Part shown: piece after piece, positions 56,766-64,000 of the stretch
Position numbering within the stretch: position 1 is the first letter of the stretch
Layout of the letters: every line of letters starts with the position of its first letter
Position numbers and translations under genes: made by a program
The notes under the pieces: model-generated
What the model saw: the letters and a program-made list of their open reading frames with translations, nothing else
Told to the model about the DNA's origin: nothing
Database searches by the model: none
From: an uncultured Prevotella sp.
GTDB taxonomy: Bacteria > Bacteroidota > Bacteroidia > Bacteroidales > Bacteroidaceae
Assembly (NCBI GenBank): GCA_900315835.1
Contig: ONAR01000002.1
Span: 51,261-115,260, forward strand
Direction: 5' to 3'
Length of the DNA stretch: 64,000 nucleotides

Positions 56766-58094
56766 ATGAATATACAAGAGATTACCTCAAGACTGCAGCT
56801 CACGCTCAGCCCCATGCAACAGGCCACGACAGCTGCTTTTCTCGAAAACCAACGCAATCTCATCGTACTCAGCCCCACTGGCAGCGGAAAGACCCTCGCC
56901 TACCAGCTTCCGCTCACACAAACGATTAAGCCCGAGCTAAGCGCTGTTCAGGCCATAGTATTGGTACCTGGCCGCGAGCTGGCTATCCAGTCGTATGAAG
57001 TCTTTCAAAGCCTCCATACAGGCATCAAGGCTTACGCGTGTCACGGAGGGCGCTCTGCTATGGAGGAGCATAGAGAAATCCGCAAGATTTGTCCGCAGGT
57101 GATCTTCGCCACCCCCGGCCGGTTGCTCGATCATCTGAATAAGCAAAATATCGGAAACCAATCCGTTAGAACCCTTATCATTGATGAATTCGACAAATGC
57201 CTTCAGTTGGGTTTTCAAAAAGAGATGAACGACATCATCCAACTGTTGCCTGACAACATCCGCAAGGTCTTTCTATCAGCCACCGAACCTGAGGCCGACG
57301 ACAGCGTTCGTTTCAATACTGGCGACTTCCGCCTCTTAGATTTTCGTCAGACAGTTGACCAACCATCCGACAGGCTGCAGACCTTTGTCGTAAGAAGCCA
57401 AAATAAAGATAAACTCGAAGCCCTCGATACATTACTGCGTGATCTGAATACGCATTGCTCCATCGTGTTTCTCAACTACCGCGATAGCGTAGAGCGCACA
57501 GCTGACTTCCTTAGTAGCAGACATTATTCCGTCGCCGCTTATCATGGCAGTCTTGATCAGAAAGCAAGAGAGGAGACGCTGTATATGTTTGCCAATCACA
57601 GCACTAACATCCTCGTCAGCACCGACTTGGGCAGCAGAGGCTTAGACATCCAAGGCGTAGATAATATCATCCACTACCATCTTCCTGAAACAGAGGATGC
57701 CTACACTCATCGCATCGGGCGTACAGCAAGGTGGAATAAGTCTGGCCGTGTGTTTTTCTTGCTGGGACCCGATGAACAACTGCCGCCTTACATCCAAAGT
57801 GCTGAGGAATACCATCCTACGCCTACTTCGGTCAATCCGCCACTACCATTGATGGAAACGTTGTATATCGGCAAGGGCAAAAAAGATAAACTGTCAAAGG
57901 GCGACATCTTAGGATTCCTTTGCAAAATCGGTAAACTGTCGGCAAAGGAAATCGGTCGTATTGATGTTTATGACTATTACTCGCTTGTAGCCGTCAGTCG
58001 TGAGAAGGCTGCAATGGCCATAGATAATGTGGCTGGTAAGAAAATAAAGGGTATCAAGACAATAGTTACAAAAAAACACTCTATTATATTTTGA
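56766..58094 (+). CDS. DbpA-like ATP-dependent RNA helicase
   Basis: A 442-residue superfamily 2 helicase. Visible motifs: Q-motif region LTLSPMQQATTAAF, GSGKTLAYQLPL, TPGRLLDHL, DEFD in place of DEAD, SATEP in place of SAT, STDLGSRGLDIQ and HRIGRTAR. The C-terminal domain (about 370-440, SKGDILGFLCKIGKL and AGKKIKGIKTIV) matches the RNA-binding domain of DbpA, which directs the enzyme to hairpin 92 of 23S rRNA during large-subunit assembly. The ATG at 56766 is used, since an earlier TTG lies inside the preceding gene. Confidence 0.85.
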   Translation: MNIQEITSRLQLTLSPMQQATTAAFLENQRNLIVLSPTGSGKTLAYQLPLTQTIKPELSAVQAIVLVPGRELAIQSYEVFQSLHTGIKAYACHGGRSAMEEHREIRKICPQVIFATPGRLLDHLNKQNIGNQSVRTLIIDEFDKCLQLGFQKEMNDIIQLLPDNIRKVFLSATEPEADDSVRFNTGDFRLLDFRQTVDQPSDRLQTFVVRSQNKDKLEALDTLLRDLNTHCSIVFLNYRDSVERTADFLSSRHYSVAAYHGSLDQKAREETLYMFANHSTNILVSTDLGSRGLDIQGVDNIIHYHLPETEDAYTHRIGRTARWNKSGRVFFLLGPDEQLPPYIQSAEEYHPTPTSVNPPLPLMETLYIGKGKKDKLSKGDILGFLCKIGKLSAKEIGRIDVYDYYSLVAVSREKAAMAIDNVAGKKIKGIKTIVTKKHSIIF

Positions 58095-58120
58095 CTTATC
58101 AAAAACTAATTGTACCTTTG
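58091..58120 (+). promoter_or_regulatory. galE promoter
   Basis: TTG (58091-58093) and TACCTTTG (58113-58120) are 19 bp apart, 32 bp before the ATG. The -33 element overlaps the last bases of the helicase gene. Confidence 0.78.
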
Positions 58121-58152
58121 CACTGCAAGTCGTAAATTAAAAACATTAATTA

Positions 58153-59190
58153 ATGAAACAGAAAATACTTGTTACTGGTGGTACTGGTTTTATCGGCTCA
58201 CACACAGTAGTTGAGTTGATTGAAGCCGGCTATGAAGTTGTTATCGTCGATAACCTGTCTAATTCTAATATAAAGGTATTGGACGGTATTGAGAAGATCA
58301 CCGGCCTGCGTCCGGCCTTCGAAAAGATTGACCTCCGCGATAAGGACGCCACAGAGGGTGTATTCCAAAAATATCCTGGTATTGAGGGCATTATCCATTT
58401 TGCAGCCAGCAAGGCTGTAGGCGAGAGTGTGCAGAAACCATTGCTTTATTACCGCAATAACATTGTTTCATTAGTTAACCTGCTCGAGCTTATGCCGAAG
58501 TACAACGTAAAGGGCATCATCTTCTCATCGAGTTGCACCGTTTACGGTCAGCCTAAGCCAGAGAACCTGCCCGTGCGTGAGGATGCACCCCACCAGAAGG
58601 CTACCTCACCCTACGGCAACACTAAGGAAATCAACGAGCAGATTATCTACGATTATATTCACAGCGGTGCTCCTATCAAGAGCATTGTCTTGAGATACTT
58701 CAACCCCATCGGCGCTCACCCCTCTGCCTTGATTGGCGAACTGCCTAATGGTGTGCCAGCGAATCTTATTCCTTATGTTACCCAGACTGCCATTGGCATC
58801 AGAAAGCAGCTCACCATCTTCGGCAATGACTATGATACGCCCGATGGTACCTGCATCCGCGACTATATCTATGTCGTTGATTTGGCTAAAGCTCATGTGG
58901 CTGCAATGGCTCGTGTGCTTGAAGGCGACGGTGACAAGATTGAATATTTCAACATTGGTACCGGCCACGGCAACTCCACTTTGGAGATTGTCACTACCTT
59001 TGAAAAGGCTACCGGCGTAAAACTCAACTGGGCTTATGGTCCCCGTCGTGAAGGCGATATCGAAAAGATTTGGGGTGACTGCTCAAAGGCCAACAAAGTA
59101 TTGGGGTGGAAAGCTGAAGCCTCTCTCGATGATGTGCTACGCTCCGCATGGAAGTGGCAATTGAAGTTGAGAGAAGACGGTGTGATGTAA
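58153..59190 (+). CDS. galE: UDP-glucose 4-epimerase
   Basis: A 345-residue extended short-chain dehydrogenase that interconverts UDP-glucose and UDP-galactose (Leloir pathway and surface glycan precursors). NAD-binding GGTGFIGSHTVVEL is at residues 8-21, the catalytic serine region is FSSSCTVYGQP, and the Tyr-x3-Lys pair is in SPYGNTKEI. RYFNPIGAHPS and the UDP-binding GDCSKANKVLGWKAE are typical. It is transcribed from its own promoter and ends at an intrinsic terminator, so it is probably monocistronic. Confidence 0.95.
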   Translation: MKQKILVTGGTGFIGSHTVVELIEAGYEVVIVDNLSNSNIKVLDGIEKITGLRPAFEKIDLRDKDATEGVFQKYPGIEGIIHFAASKAVGESVQKPLLYYRNNIVSLVNLLELMPKYNVKGIIFSSSCTVYGQPKPENLPVREDAPHQKATSPYGNTKEINEQIIYDYIHSGAPIKSIVLRYFNPIGAHPSALIGELPNGVPANLIPYVTQTAIGIRKQLTIFGNDYDTPDGTCIRDYIYVVDLAKAHVAAMARVLEGDGDKIEYFNIGTGHGNSTLEIVTTFEKATGVKLNWAYGPRREGDIEKIWGDCSKANKVLGWKAEASLDDVLRSAWKWQLKLREDGVM

Positions 59191-59245
59191 ATCTTTTATA
59201 CGATATAAGCGGATTATTTATCCGCGATTTGTGTTTGTGTTGTTG

Positions 59246-59282
59246 TGAGGCTTCGACGTGAGTCGAGGCCTCATTTCTTTTA
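59246..59282 (+). terminator. Intrinsic terminator after galE
   Basis: TGAGGCTTCGAC and GTCGAGGCCTCA (59246-59257, 59262-59273) pair around GTGA apart from one T/G position, followed by a T-rich stretch. Confidence 0.8.
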
Positions 59283-59319
59283 AAATTAACGGATTGAATT
59301 AAAATAAATGGCCTGATTC

Positions 59320-59350
59320 TTGGTCATATAGCAAATAAATAGTACCTTTG
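59320..59350 (+). promoter_or_regulatory. rpsP promoter
   Basis: TTG (59320-59322) and TACCTTTG (59343-59350) separated by 20 bp; the leader to the ATG is about 50 bases. Confidence 0.8.
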
Positions 59351-59407
59351 CACCCGCTGTCACGAGTTGGCAGTTAAATTCAAACCTTTAATATTTTTAT
59401 AAAACAA

Positions 59408-59959
59408 ATGGCAACAAAAATCAGATTGCAGCGCGGTGGCCACAAAGGCTATGCCTTCTACAGCATTGTCATCGCAGATGTAAGAGCACCACGAGATGGT
59501 AAATTTACTGAAAAGATTGGTACTTACAACCCCAACACCAATCCTGCTACCGTAGATTTGAATTTCGATCGCGCACTTTATTGGGTTGAGACTGGTGCAC
59601 AGCCTACCGACACCGTGCGCAACATCCTTAAGAACGAAGGTGTGTATATGATGAAGCACCTGCGTGGCGGCGTTAAGAAGGGCGCTTTTGACGAGGCTGC
59701 CTGCCAGCAGAAGTTTGACGCTTGGAAGACCGCTAAGGAACAGAAAGCCAACGCATTGGTTGACGCTCAGAAGAAGAACCGTCAGGAGGCTGAGGCTAAG
59801 GCTCTCGACGCCGAGAAGAAGGTGAATGAGGCCATCGCAAAGAAAGTAGCTGAGAAGAAAGCCGCTGAAGCTGCTGCTAAGGCTGAGGCTGAAGCCGCAA
59901 AGGCTGCTGAAGCTGCACAAGCTGAAGGTGAGCAGGCTGAAGCTCCCGCTGAGGCTTAA
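59408..59959 (+). CDS. rpsP: 30S ribosomal protein S16 with long C-terminal extension
   Basis: The first 85 or so residues are S16 ([40 protein letters not shown]), a small-subunit assembly protein usually about 80-90 residues long. Here the protein continues to 183 residues: after residue 100 it is an Ala/Lys/Glu/Gln-rich, probably coiled-coil or single-helix tail that becomes acidic at the end. Such tails occur in other Bacteroidota S16 proteins. Its own promoter and terminator make the gene monocistronic, whereas in many bacteria rpsP is followed by rimM and trmD. Confidence 0.95.
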   Translation: MATKIRLQRGGHKGYAFYSIVIADVRAPRDGKFTEKIGTYNPNTNPATVDLNFDRALYWVETGAQPTDTVRNILKNEGVYMMKHLRGGVKKGAFDEAACQQKFDAWKTAKEQKANALVDAQKKNRQEAEAKALDAEKKVNEAIAKKVAEKKAAEAAAKAEAEAAKAAEAAQAEGEQAEAPAEA

Positions 59960-59983
59960 TACAATTTTCTCGCTTTACCAAAC

Positions 59984-60024
59984 GAGCCGTAAGTCGATAT
60001 GCTGACTTGCGGCTCTTTATTTTT
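59984..60024 (+). terminator. Intrinsic terminator after rpsP
   Basis: GAGCCGTAAGTC (59984-59995) pairs with GACTTGCGGCTC (60004-60015) with one G-T pair; a T-rich run follows. Confidence 0.85.
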
Positions 60025-60127
60025 CCTATTGCCACATACTATCATTCCCGGCCCAATAAGCTATTAATTATTGTTAATACCAATTATTTTCATCTGTAAG
60101 TCTGACTACACTTATGAAAATAATGCG

Positions 60128-60135
60128 TAACTTTG
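60128..60135 (+). promoter_or_regulatory. -7 box of rho
   Basis: TAACTTTG, 65 bp before the ATG at 60201. An in-frame ATG at 60114 lies upstream of this box and so cannot be on the transcript. Confidence 0.7.
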
Positions 60136-60200
60136 CATTTACAATAAAGACTTATTGGTTTCCTTTTGGAAACGCTTTTCAGAAAACATTTATTTCCAAT

Positions 60201-62117
60201 ATGTATAGTAAAGACGAACTGTCATCGAAAAATGATGCAGAATTGGCCAGCATTGCGCATGAGTTAGAGCTTGATGCCAGTCAATACGATAATCGTGAGG
60301 ATATGATATATGCCGTCCTCGACAAGCAAGCAGAGATAGGAGGAAAACAGAATCCTATGGTTACTGCCAAGCGAAAACGCACTCGAATATCAGCCAAACA
60401 AGATAGTCAGTCCACTGTGGCTGAGGAGGATTCAGCGAATATGGTTGAAAAACTGAGTGCCTTAATTAAAGAATTGAATGACGTACCAAAGCATCGTGGG
60501 CCAAAAACAAAATATGAACGCAACCTGATGAGTCAAATTAAAGCTTTGAAAGAAAAGATGACCAAGCAACAAATCGCTGAAGCCAGCAAGCAGCAGAATG
60601 AAGAGGCCACAGAATCCGAAATCGTTGATTCCGATGTGGAAGAAGCAGGAGCACCTGTTGATAATACCACTGAAGAAAACTCAGAAGACGTTGAGAATGA
60701 AGAGCCAACTCCGACTGACGAAGAAGGGGAAACTGATTTGATAAATCGCTTGAAGGAAAAGGTTGACGCCCACAATGAGGCAAATGCCCAGGATGACGTG
60801 TGGGAAGGTGACCCCGGTGATGGCACCGACTTCATCACCGTTGTTGATTTGCCAATAGAGGATCAGGGCGTCATGCCTTCCTATGATATGCTCGACATGC
60901 CTGTAGAACAGACGTATGCCGATCAAGGTCAAGACGATAGGACTAACGAAGCAACTGAAGAAGAGCAACAACAGCAAGAAGAGGATGATTTTGATTTCGA
61001 CAATATCATCTCTGTAAATGGCGTACTCGAAATTATGCCCGACGGGTATGGTTTCCTTCGCTCATCCGATTACAACTATCTTTCATCGCCTGACGACGTA
61101 TATGTAACGACCAATCAAATCCGCCATTATGGACTCAAGACAGGTGATGTTATCGACGGCTTCGTGCGTCCACCCCACGAGAATGAGAAATTCTTCCCCC
61201 TGACAAGCATTGAGACTATCAATGGCCGCAATCCTTCTGAGATTAGGGACCGCGTACCTTTTGAGAGCCTCACACCACTCTTCCCTGATAAGAAATTCAA
61301 TCTTTGTGGTGACCCCGCTACGACCAATCTCTCCACGCGTATCGTTGATTTATTCTCACCCATCGGTAAAGGACAGCGCGCATTGATCGTGGCTCAGCCC
61401 AAGACAGGTAAGACCATCTTAATGAAGAACATTGCCAACGCCATCGCCGCTAATCACCCCGAGGCTTATCTGATGATGTTGCTCATCGACGAGCGCCCCG
61501 AGGAGGTGACCGACATGGCAAGAACAGTCAATGCAGAGGTGATTGCATCTACTTTCGATGAACCCGCCGAACACCACGTGAAGATTGCCGGCATTGTGCT
61601 CGAGAAAGCAAAGCGACTGGTAGAATGCGGTCACGATGTGGTTATCTTCCTTGACTCCATTACGCGTTTGGCAAGAGCCTACAACACTGTGTCTCCAGCC
61701 TCTGGCAAGGTGCTTACAGGTGGTGTCGATGCCAATGCCTTGCAAAAGCCGAAGCGCTTCTTTGGTGCCGCCCGAAACATCGAAGGTGGTGGCTCGCTTA
61801 CCATCGTTGCAACCGCACTCATCGACACAGGTTCAAAGATGGATGAGGTCATCTTCGAGGAGTTCAAGGGTACCGGTAACATGGAACTGCAGCTTGACCG
61901 CTCGCTGTCGAACAAGCGCATCTTCCCCGCTGTCAACCTGGTGGCGTCAAGCACTCGCCGCGACGACTTGCTGCAAGACAAGACCACGCTCGACCGCATG
62001 TGGATATTAAGAAAATACATTGCCGACATGAATTCATTGGAAGCGATGAACACGATCCACGACCGCATGGAGAAGACCCGCGACAACAACGAATTCCTGC
62101 TCTCAATGAACGGGTAA
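60201..62117 (+). CDS. rho: Transcription termination factor Rho with disordered insert
   Basis: A 638-residue hexameric RNA helicase that ends transcription, against 419 in E. coli. A short Rho-N domain (about 1-45) is followed by some 220 residues of low-complexity, mostly acidic sequence (about 50-270, for example [17 protein letters not shown]). Then come the RNA-binding cold-shock-like domain ([15 protein letters not shown] from about 273) and the ATPase with [13 protein letters not shown] and [12 protein letters not shown]. In Bacteroides thetaiotaomicron the corresponding disordered region drives condensate formation, so the insert is probably functional. A leader of about 60 bases could allow autoregulation. 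Confidence 0.95.
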   Translation: MYSKDELSSKNDAELASIAHELELDASQYDNREDMIYAVLDKQAEIGGKQNPMVTAKRKRTRISAKQDSQSTVAEEDSANMVEKLSALIKELNDVPKHRGPKTKYERNLMSQIKALKEKMTKQQIAEASKQQNEEATESEIVDSDVEEAGAPVDNTTEENSEDVENEEPTPTDEEGETDLINRLKEKVDAHNEANAQDDVWEGDPGDGTDFITVVDLPIEDQGVMPSYDMLDMPVEQTYADQGQDDRTNEATEEEQQQQEEDDFDFDNIISVNGVLEIMPDGYGFLRSSDYNYLSSPDDVYVTTNQIRHYGLKTGDVIDGFVRPPHENEKFFPLTSIETINGRNPSEIRDRVPFESLTPLFPDKKFNLCGDPATTNLSTRIVDLFSPIGKGQRALIVAQPKTGKTILMKNIANAIAANHPEAYLMMLLIDERPEEVTDMARTVNAEVIASTFDEPAEHHVKIAGIVLEKAKRLVECGHDVVIFLDSITRLARAYNTVSPASGKVLTGGVDANALQKPKRFFGAARNIEGGGSLTIVATALIDTGSKMDEVIFEEFKGTGNMELQLDRSLSNKRIFPAVNLVASSTRRDDLLQDKTTLDRMWILRKYIADMNSLEAMNTIHDRMEKTRDNNEFLLSMNG

Positions 62118-62142
62118 TCTTAACCTGTTGCCATACAATAGT

Positions 62143-62182
62143 TTATCCACGAATTAATCATTGAATTAATTCGTGGATAAAT
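62143..62182. terminator. Bidirectional hairpin between rho and the TPR gene
   Basis: 17-bp perfect arms at 62143-62159 and 62166-62182 around CATTGA, in the 90-bp convergent spacer. T-rich sequence follows on the plus strand. Confidence 0.75.
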
Positions 62183-62207
62183 TCTTTTAACTCATAACTT
62201 CTAATTC

Positions 62208-64000
62208 CTAACTTCTAACTTCCACAAGCCCTTCCATGATGCGCTTGTCGGCGTAGCCTATGCCATAGCTGTCGATAAGCCATTCATCACTCTGCAATTT
62301 ATCGGCGAAGTTGGTGACATGCTTGAATAGTTCGACTGCCTCTTGCAGTTTACCGCTAAACCATGCGCAATATCCCGCATTAAGGCTGTCAGCCTCATTG
62401 GCGTCAGTGCTGGCTAATATCTCATGGTAAAGTTTATCAGCCTGTTCCAAATGCTTGAGACACAGCAGTCCCCACGCCAAAGCACGTTTGACGTTGATAG
62501 ATGAGGGGTCGTTATAATACAACTCATACAACAGGTTGACACCCTCCTTCACCTTTTGGTCGCTGATGAGTGCGATGGCAAGATTCCGCTTATATAAAGC
62601 ATTGTCGGGATGCAAAGCGACCAACTGTCGGTATTGTGCTGCAGCCCGATCATAGTGACCACAATAAAAGCTTGCAATCGCCAGTCCCTTCAACGCCTGC
62701 GTATGTTTACTGTCAAGTTTAATCACCTCGCCATAAACCTGCTCAGCCTCGCTGTATTTAGCCTCACGCATGGCCAACTGCGCCTTCATCAACAAGTCGT
62801 CAACCGACGATGCTTCGTAGAATCTATTCAACACCGTCGACGCCTCTTTGACCATACCCTGCTTCAACAGAAAACGCTCAACGCGCACTGATTCGGCATG
62901 AAGCCGAGGACAATAAAGAGGATTGTCAAAGAAAACATGCGATCGACCATTGGTAAAGGGATTGCTGAAAGCTTTATGATAGTCGTTGAGCCGGAAGAAG
63001 CGGTAGAGATCCTGTAAGTATTGTCGCCGTATGAAGATAGGCGTTTCCAACTGCTGCTCATCCATTCCCATAGGCATCGCGGCTCCACCGCCATTGTTGA
63101 GCAGTTCGCGGATGTTAGCCGGCAACCGGTCAAAGATTGACGACATTCCAATCGCAAAGCTATATTTGTCGGAATCGCAAAAGGGTCCTTTAATCAATAC
63201 ATATTGCAGGAAGTCAGACCGCAGGAAATCAGAAGGTATCTGTTTGAGCTGTGGATGGTCAGGGTAAAAAGGCATAAACCAATTGCACAGCGTATAAAAG
63301 AAAGCAAAGCGCTTCATTTTGGAAAAGCCACCGAAATAGATGTCAGCGCCCTGCTTCTGCATGTCAATCATCTTTTTGAAGGTCTTCTCCATATCCTCCA
63401 TTTTCTTGTCGGCCTCATCGCCATGCAGAATATCCTCCATCGGATCGTCCATCTTTTCTTTAATGCCGAAGCGGGTGACCTCGAGATTTTGATTTTTAAG
63501 CAAAGTTGGCATCACATCGCGTCGAATGGTCTCATTGTCTTTCTCAGCGTTCATACAATAGATGACCTGCATCTGCAACTCAAGCAGTTCATTGCAAACG
63601 TCGATGTTGTCGAGCAATTTAATTACGGCGTTGCTCACCTCGCTAAAGAGACCATAGTCGAAGGCGTCGAGGGCAAACACCCATCCGACAAACGCCCGCT
63701 GGCGAACCTTCACGTCAGAAGCGTTAGAGAAAATACCAATCAGCGACATCACCTTGCCTGCATCGGGCGTCAACAGTGCACTCATCATGATGGCAGAGGT
63801 CAACACCTCAGCATCAATCACATCGATGGTCGGCGAAACGATGAGCCGCTGCATCTCCTGAGACAACTCACGGCTCCATTGCCCTGATCCAAGAATATTG
63901 ATCCTCAATTCCGCAACCATCGGGAAGGGGCATTGCCCAAATGTCAAAATTGAGTCAGTAGCTCCCTTTTTCTGACGAAAGGACGGCTTGCGCCTGAGAT
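62208..64000 (-). CDS. Tetratricopeptide-repeat protein, 5' end outside window
   Basis: 596 residues are visible. The frame stays open to the right edge: upstream of a possible TTG at 63947 it reads KPSFRQKKGATDSILTF without a stop or ribosome site, so the true start lies beyond the window. The N-terminal two thirds are helical and otherwise unfamiliar, with an acidic/Met-rich stretch DDPMEDILHGDEADKKMEDM (about 190-210). The last 200 residues have TPR units such as KALKGLAIASFYCGHYDRAA. No signal or membrane segment is seen in the visible part. I do not recognise a named family. Confidence 0.75.
   Translation of the reverse strand, partial: LRRKPSFRQKKGATDSILTFGQCPFPMVAELRINILGSGQWSRELSQEMQRLIVSPTIDVIDAEVLTSAIMMSALLTPDAGKVMSLIGIFSNASDVKVRQRAFVGWVFALDAFDYGLFSEVSNAVIKLLDNIDVCNELLELQMQVIYCMNAEKDNETIRRDVMPTLLKNQNLEVTRFGIKEKMDDPMEDILHGDEADKKMEDMEKTFKKMIDMQKQGADIYFGGFSKMKRFAFFYTLCNWFMPFYPDHPQLKQIPSDFLRSDFLQYVLIKGPFCDSDKYSFAIGMSSIFDRLPANIRELLNNGGGAAMPMGMDEQQLETPIFIRRQYLQDLYRFFRLNDYHKAFSNPFTNGRSHVFFDNPLYCPRLHAESVRVERFLLKQGMVKEASTVLNRFYEASSVDDLLMKAQLAMREAKYSEAEQVYGEVIKLDSKHTQALKGLAIASFYCGHYDRAAAQYRQLVALHPDNALYKRNLAIALISDQKVKEGVNLLYELYYNDPSSINVKRALAWGLLCLKHLEQADKLYHEILASTDANEADSLNAGYCAWFSGKLQEAVELFKHVTNFADKLQSDEWLIDSYGIGYADKRIMEGLVEVRS

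Noticed and set aside
62143-62182. TTATCCACG resembling a DnaA box.
   Set aside because: It is one arm of the rho terminator hairpin, differs from TTATCCACA and is not clustered with other boxes.
63947-63949. TTG as the start of the last minus-strand gene.
   Set aside because: The frame stays open to the window edge with protein-like sequence and there is no ribosome site, so the start is outside the window.

Overview
This window is a stretch of ordinary chromosome from a member of the Bacteroidota, most likely a Prevotella-like species of the Bacteroidales. Four things suggest this. Promoters have the Bacteroidota form, a TAnnTTTG box with a TTG or TTTG about 19-20 bp upstream. The ATP synthase genes run atpD-atpC first, then atpB-E-F-H-A-G. 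Rho carries a long disordered insert and ribosomal protein S16 a long charged tail. Several families here are typical of the phylum (DUF4836 lipoprotein, NupG-type transporter, AddAB pair, sensor kinases with periplasmic helical repeats). No rRNA, tRNA, CRISPR array or intact insertion sequence was seen.

Layout. 0-7.7 kb, plus strand: the end of uvrA, an unusually short penicillin-binding transpeptidase, a class I aminotransferase, a LolC/E-type permease and two tandem acyl-CoA synthetase paralogues. 7.7-8.3 kb: gene-free scar with a REPIN-like paired palindrome and a decayed BRO-N antirepressor fragment. 8.3-12.35 kb, minus strand: a UvrD/PcrA helicase, MtgA and an OmpA-type lipoprotein. 12.4-23.3 kb, plus strand: proS, addA, addB and clpC. 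23.4-26.8 kb, minus strand: a tightly overlapped RNA-processing operon of an RNase D-like exonuclease, a RlmI-type methyltransferase and tilS. 26.9-30.05 kb, plus strand: ftsK and a lolA-like gene. 30.05-37.1 kb, minus strand: a run of genes with overlaps or short gaps from a nucleoside transporter through a bifunctional-nuclease-domain protein, rsmE, a DUF4836 lipoprotein, an ABC transporter and an RluA-type synthase to a 52-residue membrane protein.

37.3-42.5 kb holds the most unusual material. An array of six degenerate 22-bp repeats built on nested palindromes lies in a 654-bp gene-free region. It sits upstream of a 1128-residue sensor that looks like two complete receptor kinases fused end to end. 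The first half has an intact ATP-binding domain but no phosphoacceptor histidine. The second has a candidate H-box histidine but a worn-out ATPase. A response regulator follows, overlapping a small membrane protein of unknown role.

42.6-56.7 kb: gyrA, a TPR protein, pfkA placed 39 bp ahead of the whole F1Fo ATP synthase operon (which includes two small membrane ORFs between atpC and atpB), and a second TPR protein related to the first. 56.7-64 kb: a DbpA-like RNA helicase, galE, rpsP with its extension, rho, and on the minus strand a TPR protein cut by the window edge. Starts were moved downstream wherever the apparent reading frame began within or upstream of a promoter box.
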